Shown in pieces: positions 28,087-37,799 of a DNA stretch of 64,000 bases; within the stretch, counting starts at the first letter, position 1, and every line of letters starts with the position of its first letter. The stretch is from Massilia niastensis DSM 21313. GTDB lineage: Bacteria; Pseudomonadota; Gammaproteobacteria; Burkholderiales; Burkholderiaceae_D. The notes under the pieces are model-generated. The model saw nothing but the letters and a program-made list of their open reading frames with translations, was not told the origin of the DNA and ran no database searches. The stretch covers positions 31,946-95,945 of the forward strand of contig NZ_KB908098.1 in the NCBI RefSeq assembly GCF_000382345.1. Reading direction: 5' to 3'. The translations under genes were made by a program, and so were the position numbers.

Positions 28087-29070
28087 CTACGGTTTCTTAA
28101 GGTCTCCGTTGGTGTGCAGCAGATTATCCACCAAGTCACGCACCGCCGCTTGCTCCGCCTTTGGCGCGAACAGCGGCGCGCGCGCCGCGCACTGGCGGCG
28201 CAGCAGTTCCAGAAAGGCGCGGTCCCCGATGCTGCGCTCGATGAGCCGCGCCAGCGCACCGGCGTCGCCGACCGGAAAATAGCCGGCATAGTCGCGGCCC
28301 AGCATGCCGCGGTTGCCGTCGATATCGGACGCCAGCACCGGCACGCCGCAGGTGACGGCTTCGATGATGACGTTGGCCCCGCCTTCCATGGTCGAGGCGA
28401 TGACCATCGCGTGGCAGCGCTTCAGGCGCTGGCGCGCCTGCGCATGGGGCAGGGGACCGAGCCAGCGGTAGCGCGGATTGTCCGCCATCGCCGCCCGCGC
28501 CGCGTCGCCCAGCGCCGGGTCGAGCGCGCCGCCGATGTGCAGCAGGCGCGCGTCGGGGCGGGTGAGCAGTGCGGCGGCGCGGATGAAGGTCAGCGGATCC
28601 TTTTCCTCGCGCAGGTGGCCGATCATGCACAGGTCGTGGCGGCGCCGCTTGTCCGGCCGGTGCGGCGCCAGCGCGGGCGCGGACTGGTAGATCACGCGGG
28701 TTTTCGCGCGCAGGGCTGCGGGCAGCAGGGCGAGGCCGGCTTCCTGCAGCACCACCAGCGCATGCGCCGCCGCCAGCGAGGCCTGGGCCTCCGGCGAGGA
28801 AGCGATGTCGCGGTACAGGTCGGTGCCGGTCAGGACCAGCACCGTGGGGCGGTCCGGGCAGGCGCGGCGAAAGGCGGCCAGCGACGCCGCCGAGCGGCGC
28901 GCATGCAGCGCCACCAGCAGGTCGGGCGCCGGATCGCCCGCATGCCAGGCATCGGTGATGGCGACGTCGTGCACACCGCGCAGGAAACGCGCCCAGCGGC
29001 TGGCAGTCTGCCAGTTGCCGTTGTTCTGGCGGGCGGTGGCGGGGCTGACGATGAGGACGCGCTTGCGCAC
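28087..29070 (-). CDS. senB: Selenosugar synthase SenB-like glycosyltransferase
   Basis: 327 residues of the GT-B fold. The N-terminus 'VLIVSPATARQNNGNWQTAS', 'LVALHARRSAASLAAF', 'VLVLTGTDLYRDI', 'MIGHLREEKDPLTF' and 'MEGGANVIIEAVTCGVPVLAS' follow the family once known only as a SelD-linked glycosyltransferase (TIGR04348 as I recall). That family was later shown to be SenB, which couples selenophosphate with a UDP-sugar to make a seleno-N-acetylglucosamine. The start is GTG at 29070 behind CGGAG. Its position directly before selD on the same strand supports the call. It lies within 4 kb of egtD-egtB, which provide hercynine chemistry. Confidence 0.85.
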   Translation of the reverse strand: MRKRVLIVSPATARQNNGNWQTASRWARFLRGVHDVAITDAWHAGDPAPDLLVALHARRSAASLAAFRRACPDRPTVLVLTGTDLYRDIASSPEAQASLAAAHALVVLQEAGLALLPAALRAKTRVIYQSAPALAPHRPDKRRRHDLCMIGHLREEKDPLTFIRAAALLTRPDARLLHIGGALDPALGDAARAAMADNPRYRWLGPLPHAQARQRLKRCHAMVIASTMEGGANVIIEAVTCGVPVLASDIDGNRGMLGRDYAGYFPVGDAGALARLIERSIGDRAFLELLRRQCAARAPLFAPKAEQAAVRDLVDNLLHTNGDLKKP

Positions 29071-29105
29071 GGCGGAACTCCGGAAAACGAAACGGGCGGG
29101 CGCAG

Positions 29106-29111
29106 ATTATA
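29106..29111 (-). promoter_or_regulatory. Possible -10 box of the senB-selD operon
   Basis: TATAAT on the minus strand, 35 bases before the senB GTG. No matching -35 hexamer is visible at 16-18 bases; the region there is the terminator copy at 29123-29147. Weak evidence only. Confidence 0.35.
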
Positions 29112-29122
29112 TAGTGCGGACG

Positions 29123-29147
29123 AAAAAAACGGCTGCCGAAGCAGCCG
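29123..29147 (-). terminator. Terminator copy nearest senB (duplicate of the rhlE terminator)
   Basis: On the minus strand CGGCTGC, loop TTCG, GCAGCCG, then seven T. The same 25 bases occur at 29412-29436. It lies upstream of senB and in the orientation that stops minus-strand transcription arriving from rhlE. Confidence 0.7.
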
Positions 29148-29157
29148 GAACGAGCGT

Positions 29158-29391
29158 GGCATTCAGGGTCAGGTCTGTCATTCGGACACGGACGCACAAC
29201 CCTTGCGAAATCTCAGAACGGTTTTAAGTAAGCTGAGACTTTTTCCTCTTTTCGACATTGTCCGTTGCGCGCGGGTTTCGGTGACAACGGTGAGCCGAGC
29301 ATTGGCGAGTTTGGGATAAACAAACCAGCATTTTGAGATGTCGCAAAGGTGCTCGCTCGGTGTCCGAATGACAGATCTGACCCTGAATGCC
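29158..29391. repeat. MITE-like element with long terminal inverted repeats
   Basis: The 32 bases at 29158-29189 recur in inverted form at 29360-29391 with one mismatch. Weaker inverted similarity continues inward for about 30 bases more (TTGCGAAATCTCA against TTGCGACATCTCA). The 234-bp unit carries no gene. The outer part contains CAGGGTCAGG, similar to GGGTCAG motifs of REP/RAYT-type elements. It sits between two copies of one terminator in the 392-base gap between senB and rhlE. No clear target duplication is seen. Confidence 0.65.
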
Positions 29392-29411
29392 GTTGACAGC
29401 GATGCATGGAT

Positions 29412-29439
29412 AAAAAAACGGCTGCCGAAGCAGCCGTTT
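29412..29439 (-). terminator. Intrinsic terminator of rhlE
   Basis: On the minus strand AAACGGCTGC, loop TTCG, GCAGCCGTTT, followed by further T. It lies 24 bases past the rhlE stop. A strong GNRA/UUCG-type tetraloop terminator. Confidence 0.85.
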
Positions 29440-29462
29440 CTCATGCGCAGCCGAGGGCTGGC

Positions 29463-31055
<1,593 letters not shown>

Positions 31056-31418
31056 TGTGTTCTTAACTTTCGGAATAGATCATGCGCGCTCACGCGGTTG
31101 TTGCGAGCGCAAAATAGCAACGCGAACCAACACTACGAAATGACTCGAAAACGAAAGAAATTTCGGCACAAAAGCTTTGCGCCGGGACGGTGTCATGACT
31201 TCGACACGCAGGGCGGGAGGGCTTTATAAGAGGCGCTTGATGAAGCCGCCTGAGGTTAGCGATGCTGCTTGGTTTGTACTACAGGCATTGCTCGGGCGGC
31301 TAGGGCCGCGCGGTATTTTGCAACGCACAAACGTCACTATACAGGAGTTTCTGAAAACGTGCACGAGCACGGCCGCAGCCGTGTGCACTTATTGCCGGCC
31401 AGAAACGGCCGGCCCGGA
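31056..31418. other. Intergenic region between rhlE and mltD
   Basis: 363 bases without a convincing gene. The half next to rhlE should hold its promoter and leader; no consensus boxes stand out. The half next to mltD follows the mltD stop. A short inverted repeat, GGCCGG at 31407 with GCCGGCC around 31394-31417, is the only structure seen and may act as the mltD terminator. Confidence 0.5.
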
Positions 31419-32753
31419 TCAGCGCTGCTTGCGCTTCGACGTGGTGTGGCGGGCGACGCGCTTCTTGGCGGTCGATACGCCGGCCTTGGCCTTGAAGCGC
31501 TGGCTGCCGGCCAGCTTGCCGCGCTTGGCGCTGCGTTCCGCCTCGAACGCCACCACCGCGTTGTCGATGATGTTCTCGGCGATGTCGGCGTGGGCCATGG
31601 TCGAGGTCTTCGGCACCAGGATGGTGGAGCCGGCCTTCAGGCGGGTCTGCGCCGGGATGTTGTTGGCCTGGCGGATCACTTCCGGCGTGGTGCCGAATTT
31701 CGACGCCAGCGAACCGATGCTCTCGCGCGCGCCGGTGATCTTGTGGGTGGTCCAGGTCGACAGGGCATGGCCCCAGGAAGCCAGGTTCAGGTGGAACTTC
31801 TCCGCGTTCTCCTTCGGCAGCAGGATCTTGGTCTGCTCGCCGCCGGTGATGACCGGCTTCTTGAACTGCGGGTTGAGCGCCTTGAATTCGTCGACCGACA
31901 TCTCGGCCAGCTGGGCCGCGATGGTGAGGTCGATGTCGGACGTCTTGTCGATCGTGGTGAAGTAGGGCTGGTTGTCGATCGCCGGCAGGGTGACCGCGAA
32001 CTGGCCCGGGTTGGCGACGATGTTCTTGACCGCCTGCAGCTTCGGCACGTAGTTGCGGGTCTCGGCCGGCATCAGCTCGGCCAGGCTTTCGAAGTCGGTC
32101 GGCTTGCCCAGCGCCTGGTTCTTCTTGATCGCGCGCTGGACATTGCCTTCGCCCCAGTTATATGCCGCCAGGGCCAGGTGCCAGTCGCCGAACATGGTGT
32201 ACAAACGCTGCAGGTAGGTCAGGGCCGCATCGGTCGAGGCCAGCACGCCGCGGCGCTCGTCCTTGAACATGTTCTGCTTCAGGTTGTAGTCCTTGCCGGT
32301 GCCCGGCACGAACTGCCAGATGCCGGCCGCGTTCGCGCTCGACAGGGCCTGCGGGTTGAAGGCCGATTCGATCACCGGCAGCAGCGCCAGTTCGGTCGGC
32401 ATGCCGCGCTTTTCGAGTTCCTGCACCACGTGGTACAGGTAGAGCGAGGCGCGTCCCGAGATGCGTGCCAGGTAGTCCGGGCGGCTGCTGTACCACTGGG
32501 CGTGGCGGCTGACCAGGTTGTTGTTCACGTCGGGCACCGCGTAGCCGCTGCGGATGCGCGCCCACAGGTCGGTTTCGCGGTAGTCGTCCACCTTCATCGG
32601 TGTCAGGGCCTGGGGCAGGGCAGGGCGTGCACCCGCGCCGGTCGCCGCCTGGACGGCGGTGGCGGACGCGGTATCCATCGCGTGGCTGAGAGGAGCGGCG
32701 GCCAACAGGGCCAGCGCGGCCAGCGCTACGGTGTGTCGAGTCGTTTCTTGCAT
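31419..32753 (-). CDS. mltD: Membrane-bound lytic transglycosylase D
   Basis: 444 residues with a signal peptide ('TVALAALALLAAAPLSHA'). The SLT domain has the catalytic Glu in 'LLPVIESAFNPQALSSANAAGIWQFVPGTG' (near 120), then 'YLQRLYTMFGDWHLALAAYNWGEGNV'. The C-terminal half holds a LysM-like peptidoglycan-binding unit ('HKITGARESIGSLASKFG ... LKAGSTILVPK') and a basic Lys/Arg-rich end. The enzyme cleaves peptidoglycan to 1,6-anhydromuropeptides. The ATG at 32753 is chosen because the signal peptide starts there. A good sigma-70 promoter lies 47 bases upstream. Confidence 0.92.
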   Translation of the reverse strand: MQETTRHTVALAALALLAAAPLSHAMDTASATAVQAATGAGARPALPQALTPMKVDDYRETDLWARIRSGYAVPDVNNNLVSRHAQWYSSRPDYLARISGRASLYLYHVVQELEKRGMPTELALLPVIESAFNPQALSSANAAGIWQFVPGTGKDYNLKQNMFKDERRGVLASTDAALTYLQRLYTMFGDWHLALAAYNWGEGNVQRAIKKNQALGKPTDFESLAELMPAETRNYVPKLQAVKNIVANPGQFAVTLPAIDNQPYFTTIDKTSDIDLTIAAQLAEMSVDEFKALNPQFKKPVITGGEQTKILLPKENAEKFHLNLASWGHALSTWTTHKITGARESIGSLASKFGTTPEVIRQANNIPAQTRLKAGSTILVPKTSTMAHADIAENIIDNAVVAFEAERSAKRGKLAGSQRFKAKAGVSTAKKRVARHTTSKRKQR

Positions 32754-32799
32754 GGCTTTCCAGGTTGCATTCAGGAATGAATGGACGGAACAAGAGGGC

Positions 32800-32829
32800 A
32801 GTGTACGAATCAATTGTCGAGTCAGTCAA
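32800..32829 (-). promoter_or_regulatory. Sigma-70 promoter of mltD
   Basis: On the minus strand TTGACT (32829-32824), 18 bases, TACACT (32805-32800). The start point would fall about 40 bases before the mltD ATG. It is the best promoter match I saw in the window. The remaining part of this 368-base intergenic gap (to 33122) holds no further recognisable feature. Confidence 0.65.
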
Positions 32830-33121
32830 GAAGTATGTCACCTTCGTTACAAAAAACCTGTGGCCCTTTACTCAAGTAAATTGGCATCATGAAAACAGAA
32901 GATGCCGGAAGTACTCATCATGTTGCGCGCATTGCCGGGTTGACGCGACCGTGCCGGCCGGGCCCGGGCCGGCGCTCCCGGGGGCGGAAGCTTGTTCTGC
33001 GCGCCATGCCGGGCCAGGCTTGCGCTTGCCCGGTTGTCAATCTATGAGACGAGGCAAAGAGTGCGTACAATCCGGTTCCTGCCGTTTTCCGGCAACCGTT
33101 TATCCATTTGAAAGAACCACC

Positions 33122-33691
33122 ATGAGCACTGCCAACCTGAACGCCGACGATGACGCGATCATCGCCGCGACCCGCCGCTGGCTGGAGCGGGCCGTCATCG
33201 GCCTGAACCTGTGCCCGTTCGCCAAATCGGTCTATGTCAAGGAGCAGGTGCGCTATGTCGTCTCGAATGCGACCACCCCCGAAGCGCTGCTCGAGACCCT
33301 GATGGACGAGCTGCAGCGCCTGTCGGATACCGATGCCGAACAGGTCGACACGACCTTGCTGATCCATCCCTTCGTGCTGAACGACTTCGAGGACTACAAC
33401 GAATTCCTGGCCGTGGCCGACGCCGCCGTCGAGGACATGCAGCTCGAGGGCGAGCTGCAGGTGGCCAGCTTCCATCCGCAGTACCAGTTCGCGGACACCG
33501 ACGCGAACGACATCACGAACTACACCAACCGGGCCCCGTATCCGATCCTGCACCTGCTGCGCGAGGACAGCATCGCGCGCGCGGTCGAGGCCTTCCCGGA
33601 CGCCGCCGAGATCTTCGAGAAGAATATCGATACCATGGAACAGCTCGGCCACGAAGGCTGGGACAAGCTCGATGTCGGCCCCGCCCGCTAA
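33122..33691 (+). CDS. DUF1415-family protein
   Basis: 189 residues. The conserved stretch 'WLERAVIGLNLCPFAKSVYVKEQVRYVV' near residue 20 and 'PYPILHLLREDSIARAV' near 140 are typical of DUF1415. The function of this soluble family is not known. AAGAACCACC lies before the ATG at 33122; the open frame upstream is not coding by composition. Its end overlaps the DUF1289 gene by 20 bases. Confidence 0.85.
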   Translation: MSTANLNADDDAIIAATRRWLERAVIGLNLCPFAKSVYVKEQVRYVVSNATTPEALLETLMDELQRLSDTDAEQVDTTLLIHPFVLNDFEDYNEFLAVADAAVEDMQLEGELQVASFHPQYQFADTDANDITNYTNRAPYPILHLLREDSIARAVEAFPDAAEIFEKNIDTMEQLGHEGWDKLDVGPAR

Positions 33692-33884
33692 GCCGTCCGG
33701 CGCGCCGCCGGAACGTCCCGACACGCCCTGCGTGGCGGTATGCTCGACCACCTTCGACGACGTGTGCCGCGGATGCGGGCGCACGGTCGCCGAGGTGGCC
33801 CACTGGGTCTCGATGAGCGCCGACCAGAAGGAAGCGGTGTGGCAGCGGATCCTGGCCCAGGGATATCCGCGCCGTAATACCTGA
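33672..33884 (+). CDS. DUF1289-family protein, 70 aa
   Basis: The cysteine pattern 'PCVAVCSTTFDDVCRGCGRT' is the family's signature and probably binds a metal. 'EVAHWVSMSADQKEAVWQRI' completes the domain. It starts inside the DUF1415 gene (20-base overlap), so the two are translated together. Function unknown. Confidence 0.88.
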   Translation: MSAPPAKPSGAPPERPDTPCVAVCSTTFDDVCRGCGRTVAEVAHWVSMSADQKEAVWQRILAQGYPRRNT

Positions 33885-33893
33885 GACGCCTGA

Positions 33894-33915
33894 GCCGGCG
33901 CCGGCCGGCGCCGGC
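33894..33915. terminator. GC-rich 22-bp palindrome between convergent genes
   Basis: Two 11-base arms (GCCGGCGCCGG and its reverse complement) with no spacer, placed between the convergent stops of the DUF1289 and DUF1993 genes. A short CTTTAG follows on the plus strand. It probably ends transcription from both sides. Confidence 0.5.
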
Positions 33916-33917
33916 CT

Positions 33918-34427
33918 TTAGAAACTGCCGATGTAGTCCTTCTTGCCGATCGGTACGCCGTTGTGGCGCAGGATCGCGTACGCGGTCGTCAGGTGGAAAT
34001 AAAAATTCGGCAGCGCGAAGCGGGTCAGGTAGCGCTCGCCATTCTCGAAGTGGCGCGCGCGTTCGCCCGCGCCATGGGTGATCGGGCGCTGCTGTCCGGC
34101 GTCGATGTCGGCCGGCGCCACGCTGTCGATGAAGCCCAGGGTCTTGGTGATGCGCTGCTGCAACTGCGAGAAGCTGGTCTCGTTGTCGTCGTAGCTCGGC
34201 ACCTCGACGCCAGCCAGGCGCGCGGTCGCACCCTTGGCGAAGTCGGTCGCGATCTGGACCTGGCGCACCAGCGGGAACATGTCGGGGTACAGGCGCGCCT
34301 GCAGCAGGGCGTCGGGCTCGATGCGGTGCTCCTGGGCATGCGCCTCGGCCTTTTCGAGAACGGCCGCCAGGCTGCCGAGCATCTGGCGGAAGACCGGAAC
34401 GGTCGCCGTGGTCATGGAAATGCTCAT
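33918..34427 (-). CDS. DUF1993-family protein
   Basis: 169 residues of the four-helix DinB-like DUF1993 family: 'VPVFRQMLGSLAAVLEKAEAHA', 'PLVRQVQIATDFAKGATARL', 'FHLTTAYAILRHNGVPIGKKDYIG' at the end. AAAGGAGA in front of the ATG at 34427 decides the start over 34457. Function unknown; no metal-binding His triad is obvious. Confidence 0.87.
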   Translation of the reverse strand: MSISMTTATVPVFRQMLGSLAAVLEKAEAHAQEHRIEPDALLQARLYPDMFPLVRQVQIATDFAKGATARLAGVEVPSYDDNETSFSQLQQRITKTLGFIDSVAPADIDAGQQRPITHGAGERARHFENGERYLTRFALPNFYFHLTTAYAILRHNGVPIGKKDYIGSF

Positions 34428-34619
34428 GTATTTCTCCTTTGAAAGAAATTCAATCATAGCAAGTCTTGTCGCGCGTTGCAGACATCCTGACTTGCAGCCT
34501 GCATGAGTTGCCGGTTGTTAGTGACGCACGGCAATCTTGTGTGCATAATCTGGCAATTCTTTGTTTCAGATATCCGGTCTTGCTCACGAGGCGTTGCCGG
34601 ATGAGCGCCTGCCAGTCTC

Positions 34620-37600
34620 ATGTCCAAGCCCAGCATCGAGTTCCGCGCCTTGCCCTCCCGCCTGAAGAAACTCTACGGGCGCTCGATCTATGCCGTCCTG
34701 CTGCTGGTGGTGTTCGGCGCCCTGGCGCTGCCGGCCATCGTCGGCAGCTACCTGCTGGCCGGGGTGCAGGAGCGCGACGCGGCCGCGCAGGCGCTCGACG
34801 AGTCGCTCCAGCGCAAGGCCGACATCCTGGCGCTCGGCATGCAGGACTCGCTGTGGGACATGAACCAGGAGGCGGCGCGCTCGCTGGTCGACTCCTTCAT
34901 GCGCGATCCGGCCGTGGTCCACATCGAGGTGCGCGGGCTGTCCGACGCCGACTTCATGGACGTGCGCGCGCCCACCCGTCCGCTCGGGCGCCTGTACCGC
35001 GCCGAGCGCGATATCGTGGCGCGCGGCCAGCACATCGGCCGCGTGACGCTCGAGATGGACGACTACCGCAGCGAGCAGGAACTGCGCGCCAAGCAGCGCA
35101 ATTATGCGCTCGTGCTGGCGCTGCAGGTCGGCATGTCGCTGCTGCTGATCGCGCTGCTGCTCAGGAGCCGCCTGCTCTCGCCCCTGCGCACCCTGACCGG
35201 CTTTTCCGACCGCCTGGCGCAGGGCGATTTCGATACCCCGCTGGCGCTGGGGGCGGACGACGAACTGGGACGCCTGGGCCGCCAGATGGAGCGCATGCGG
35301 ATCGCGATCCGCGACCTGTTCGCCGACATCGGCCGGCGCGAGGAGCAGTTCCGCACCATCGTCACCCAGGTGCCGGGCGCCGTGTTCCGCGCCCGTCCGG
35401 GCGGCGCGATCGACTTCGTCAGCGATGCGATCGAAGGGATTTCGGGCTACCCGGCCGCGCGCTTCATGCTCGCCACCACCGACAACTGGTCCGACATCAT
35501 CCATCCGGAAGACCGCCGCATGCACCGCCACCTGGTCAAGGAAGCGGTGCTGGCGGGGCGCCCGTACCAGATCGAATACCGGATCGTCGACGCCGAGGGC
35601 GTCGAGCGCTGGGTGCTGGAGAGCGGCCAGCCGCTCGGGGAGCCGGGCAGCGCCGCGTTCCGGGTCGACGGCATCATCTCCGACATCAGCGAGCGCAAGC
35701 ACAACGAGATGCGCATCGAAGCCCTGCTGACCGAGCAGGGCGCGATCCTCGACAACGTCATGTTCGGGGTGCTGTTCGTGCGCCAGCGGCGCGTGGTGTC
35801 GGCCAACCGCCGCTGCGAGGAACTGTTCGGCTATGGCGAGGGCGAGCTGGTGGGCGGTTCGACCGAAGTCCTGTATCCGAGCCGGCTCGATTACGAACGC
35901 GCCTGGACCGAGGGCGCCATGCGCTCCGGGAAGGGCGTCCAGACCGGCGAGGAACGCCAGTTCAGGCGCCGCGACGGCAGCCTGTTCTGGTGCCTGGTGA
36001 GCGGCTGCGCGCTCGATCCGGCGCGCCCCAACGACGGCAGCATCTGGGTGTTCGCCGACATCACCGAACGCAAGCGGTCCGAGGAAAAGCTGCGCCTGGC
36101 CGCCACCGTGCTGGAACACATCGCCGACGGCGTGATGGTGCTCGACGTGCACGGCAAGATCGTCGCCACCAACCCGGCCTTCACCCAGATCACCGGCTAT
36201 ACCGAGGCCGAGGCCCTGGGCCGGCACTCGAGCCTGACCAGCAGCACGCGCCACGACGAGCAGTTCTACCAGGCGCTGTGGCGCGACCTGGCCGAGACCG
36301 GATTCTGGCGCGGCGAGATCTGGGACACGCGCCGGAACGGCGAGGTCTACCTCGAATGGCTTACCGTGTCCGCGGTGCGCGACGACGCCGACGTGATCAC
36401 GCACTACGTGTGCGTGTTCAGCGACATCACCAAGGTCAAGGAATCGCAGGAGAAGCTCGACCACCTGGCCCACCACGACCCGCTGACCGCGCTGCCCAAC
36501 CGGCTGCTGTACCACGACCGCCTGCAGCACGCGATGGCGCGCGCCGACCGCGACGGCGAACAGCTGGCGGTGCTGTTCATCGACCTCGACCGCTTCAAGA
36601 ACGTCAACGACACCCTCGGCCACCACGTCGGCGACGAGCTGCTCAAGCAGGTCGCGGCGGCGCTCTCGGGCTGCCTGCGCGAGGGCGACACCCTGGCGCG
36701 CCTGGGCGGCGACGAATTCATCGTGCTGCTGGAAGACGTCGACGGCGCGCCGGGCGCGGCCACCGTGGCCGGCAAGCTGATGGCGATGTTCGAGCAGCCC
36801 TTCACCGTCTCCGGCTACGAGCTGTTCGTCACCGGCAGCGTGGGCATCAGCCTGTTCCCGCAGGATGCGCGCGACCTGAACATGCTGGTCCGGAATGCCG
36901 ACGTCGCGATGTACCAGGCCAAGGCGCGCGGGCGCAACGGCTACCAGTTCTACGCGCCGTCGATGAGCGGCGAAGGCGTCGAGCGCCTGCGCCTGGAAAC
37001 GATGCTGCGCCGCGCGATCGAGAAGAACGAGATCTTCCTGGCCTACCAGCCGCAGGTCGAGATCGACAGCGGGCGCCTGGTCGGGGTCGAGGCCCTGGTG
37101 CGCTGGCAGAATCCGGAGCTCGGCCTGGTGATGCCGGGCCGCTTCATCCCGCTGGCCGAGGACACCGGCTTCATCGGCCAGCTGGGGCAGTGGGTGCTGG
37201 CCGAGGCCTGCCGCCAGATGGTGCGCTGGGACCGCGCGGGCCTGTATGTGCCGAAAGTGGCGGTCAACCTGTCGGTGCGCCAGTTCGAGCATGGCGGCAT
37301 CGCCCCGACCGTGGCCGCGGTGCTGCGCGAGGCGGGCCTGGACGCCTCGCGGCTACAGCTGGAAGTGACCGAGTCGGTGATCATGGATACCGGCGAAACC
37401 GGGAACGCCCTGCAGTTCGTCAACGACCTGCACGCCATCGGCGTCGGGCTGGCGATCGACGACTTCGGGACCGGCTATTCGTCGCTGGCCTACCTGAAGC
37501 AGCTGCCGGTCCAGACCCTGAAGATCGACCGCAGCTTCATCAAGGACATCGCGACCGATGCCGACGACGAGGCGATCGCGATCGCGATCATCCAGCTCGG

Positions 37601-37799
37601 CAAGAGCATGAACTTGTCCGTGATCGCGGAAGGGGTCGAGCGCGAGGAACAGGCCGCCTTCCTGCAGCGCTACGGCTGCAACCGCGCGCAGGGCTACCTG
37701 TACGGCAAGCCGGTATCCGCCGCCGACGTACTGGCGCGGTGGGGGAAAGGGCAGGATGAGCACGCTGAAGCTGGTGCAGCCGCCGACGCGGCGATCTGA
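34620..37799 (+). CDS. Membrane PAS-GGDEF-EAL protein (diguanylate cyclase/phosphodiesterase)
   Basis: 1059 residues. A first helix (about 22-48), a ~110-residue periplasmic part, a second helix (about 160-180) and HAMP are followed by three PAS units ('FRTIVTQVPGAVFRARPGG', 'DNVMFGVLFVRQRRVVSANRRCEELFGY', 'ADGVMVLDVHGKIVATNPAFTQITGY'). GGDEF is intact near 695, with the I-site RxxD as REGD. EAL is intact near 823, with 'EALVRW', 'EVTESVIM', 'DDFGTGYSSL', 'KIDRSFI' and 'EGVEREEQ'. Both activities look possible, and one normally dominates in vivo. The next gene starts 44 bases before this one ends. Confidence 0.93.
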   Translation: MSKPSIEFRALPSRLKKLYGRSIYAVLLLVVFGALALPAIVGSYLLAGVQERDAAAQALDESLQRKADILALGMQDSLWDMNQEAARSLVDSFMRDPAVVHIEVRGLSDADFMDVRAPTRPLGRLYRAERDIVARGQHIGRVTLEMDDYRSEQELRAKQRNYALVLALQVGMSLLLIALLLRSRLLSPLRTLTGFSDRLAQGDFDTPLALGADDELGRLGRQMERMRIAIRDLFADIGRREEQFRTIVTQVPGAVFRARPGGAIDFVSDAIEGISGYPAARFMLATTDNWSDIIHPEDRRMHRHLVKEAVLAGRPYQIEYRIVDAEGVERWVLESGQPLGEPGSAAFRVDGIISDISERKHNEMRIEALLTEQGAILDNVMFGVLFVRQRRVVSANRRCEELFGYGEGELVGGSTEVLYPSRLDYERAWTEGAMRSGKGVQTGEERQFRRRDGSLFWCLVSGCALDPARPNDGSIWVFADITERKRSEEKLRLAATVLEHIADGVMVLDVHGKIVATNPAFTQITGYTEAEALGRHSSLTSSTRHDEQFYQALWRDLAETGFWRGEIWDTRRNGEVYLEWLTVSAVRDDADVITHYVCVFSDITKVKESQEKLDHLAHHDPLTALPNRLLYHDRLQHAMARADRDGEQLAVLFIDLDRFKNVNDTLGHHVGDELLKQVAAALSGCLREGDTLARLGGDEFIVLLEDVDGAPGAATVAGKLMAMFEQPFTVSGYELFVTGSVGISLFPQDARDLNMLVRNADVAMYQAKARGRNGYQFYAPSMSGEGVERLRLETMLRRAIEKNEIFLAYQPQVEIDSGRLVGVEALVRWQNPELGLVMPGRFIPLAEDTGFIGQLGQWVLAEACRQMVRWDRAGLYVPKVAVNLSVRQFEHGGIAPTVAAVLREAGLDASRLQLEVTESVIMDTGETGNALQFVNDLHAIGVGLAIDDFGTGYSSLAYLKQLPVQTLKIDRSFIKDIATDADDEAIAIAIIQLGKSMNLSVIAEGVEREEQAAFLQRYGCNRAQGYLYGKPVSAADVLARWGKGQDEHAEAGAAADAAI

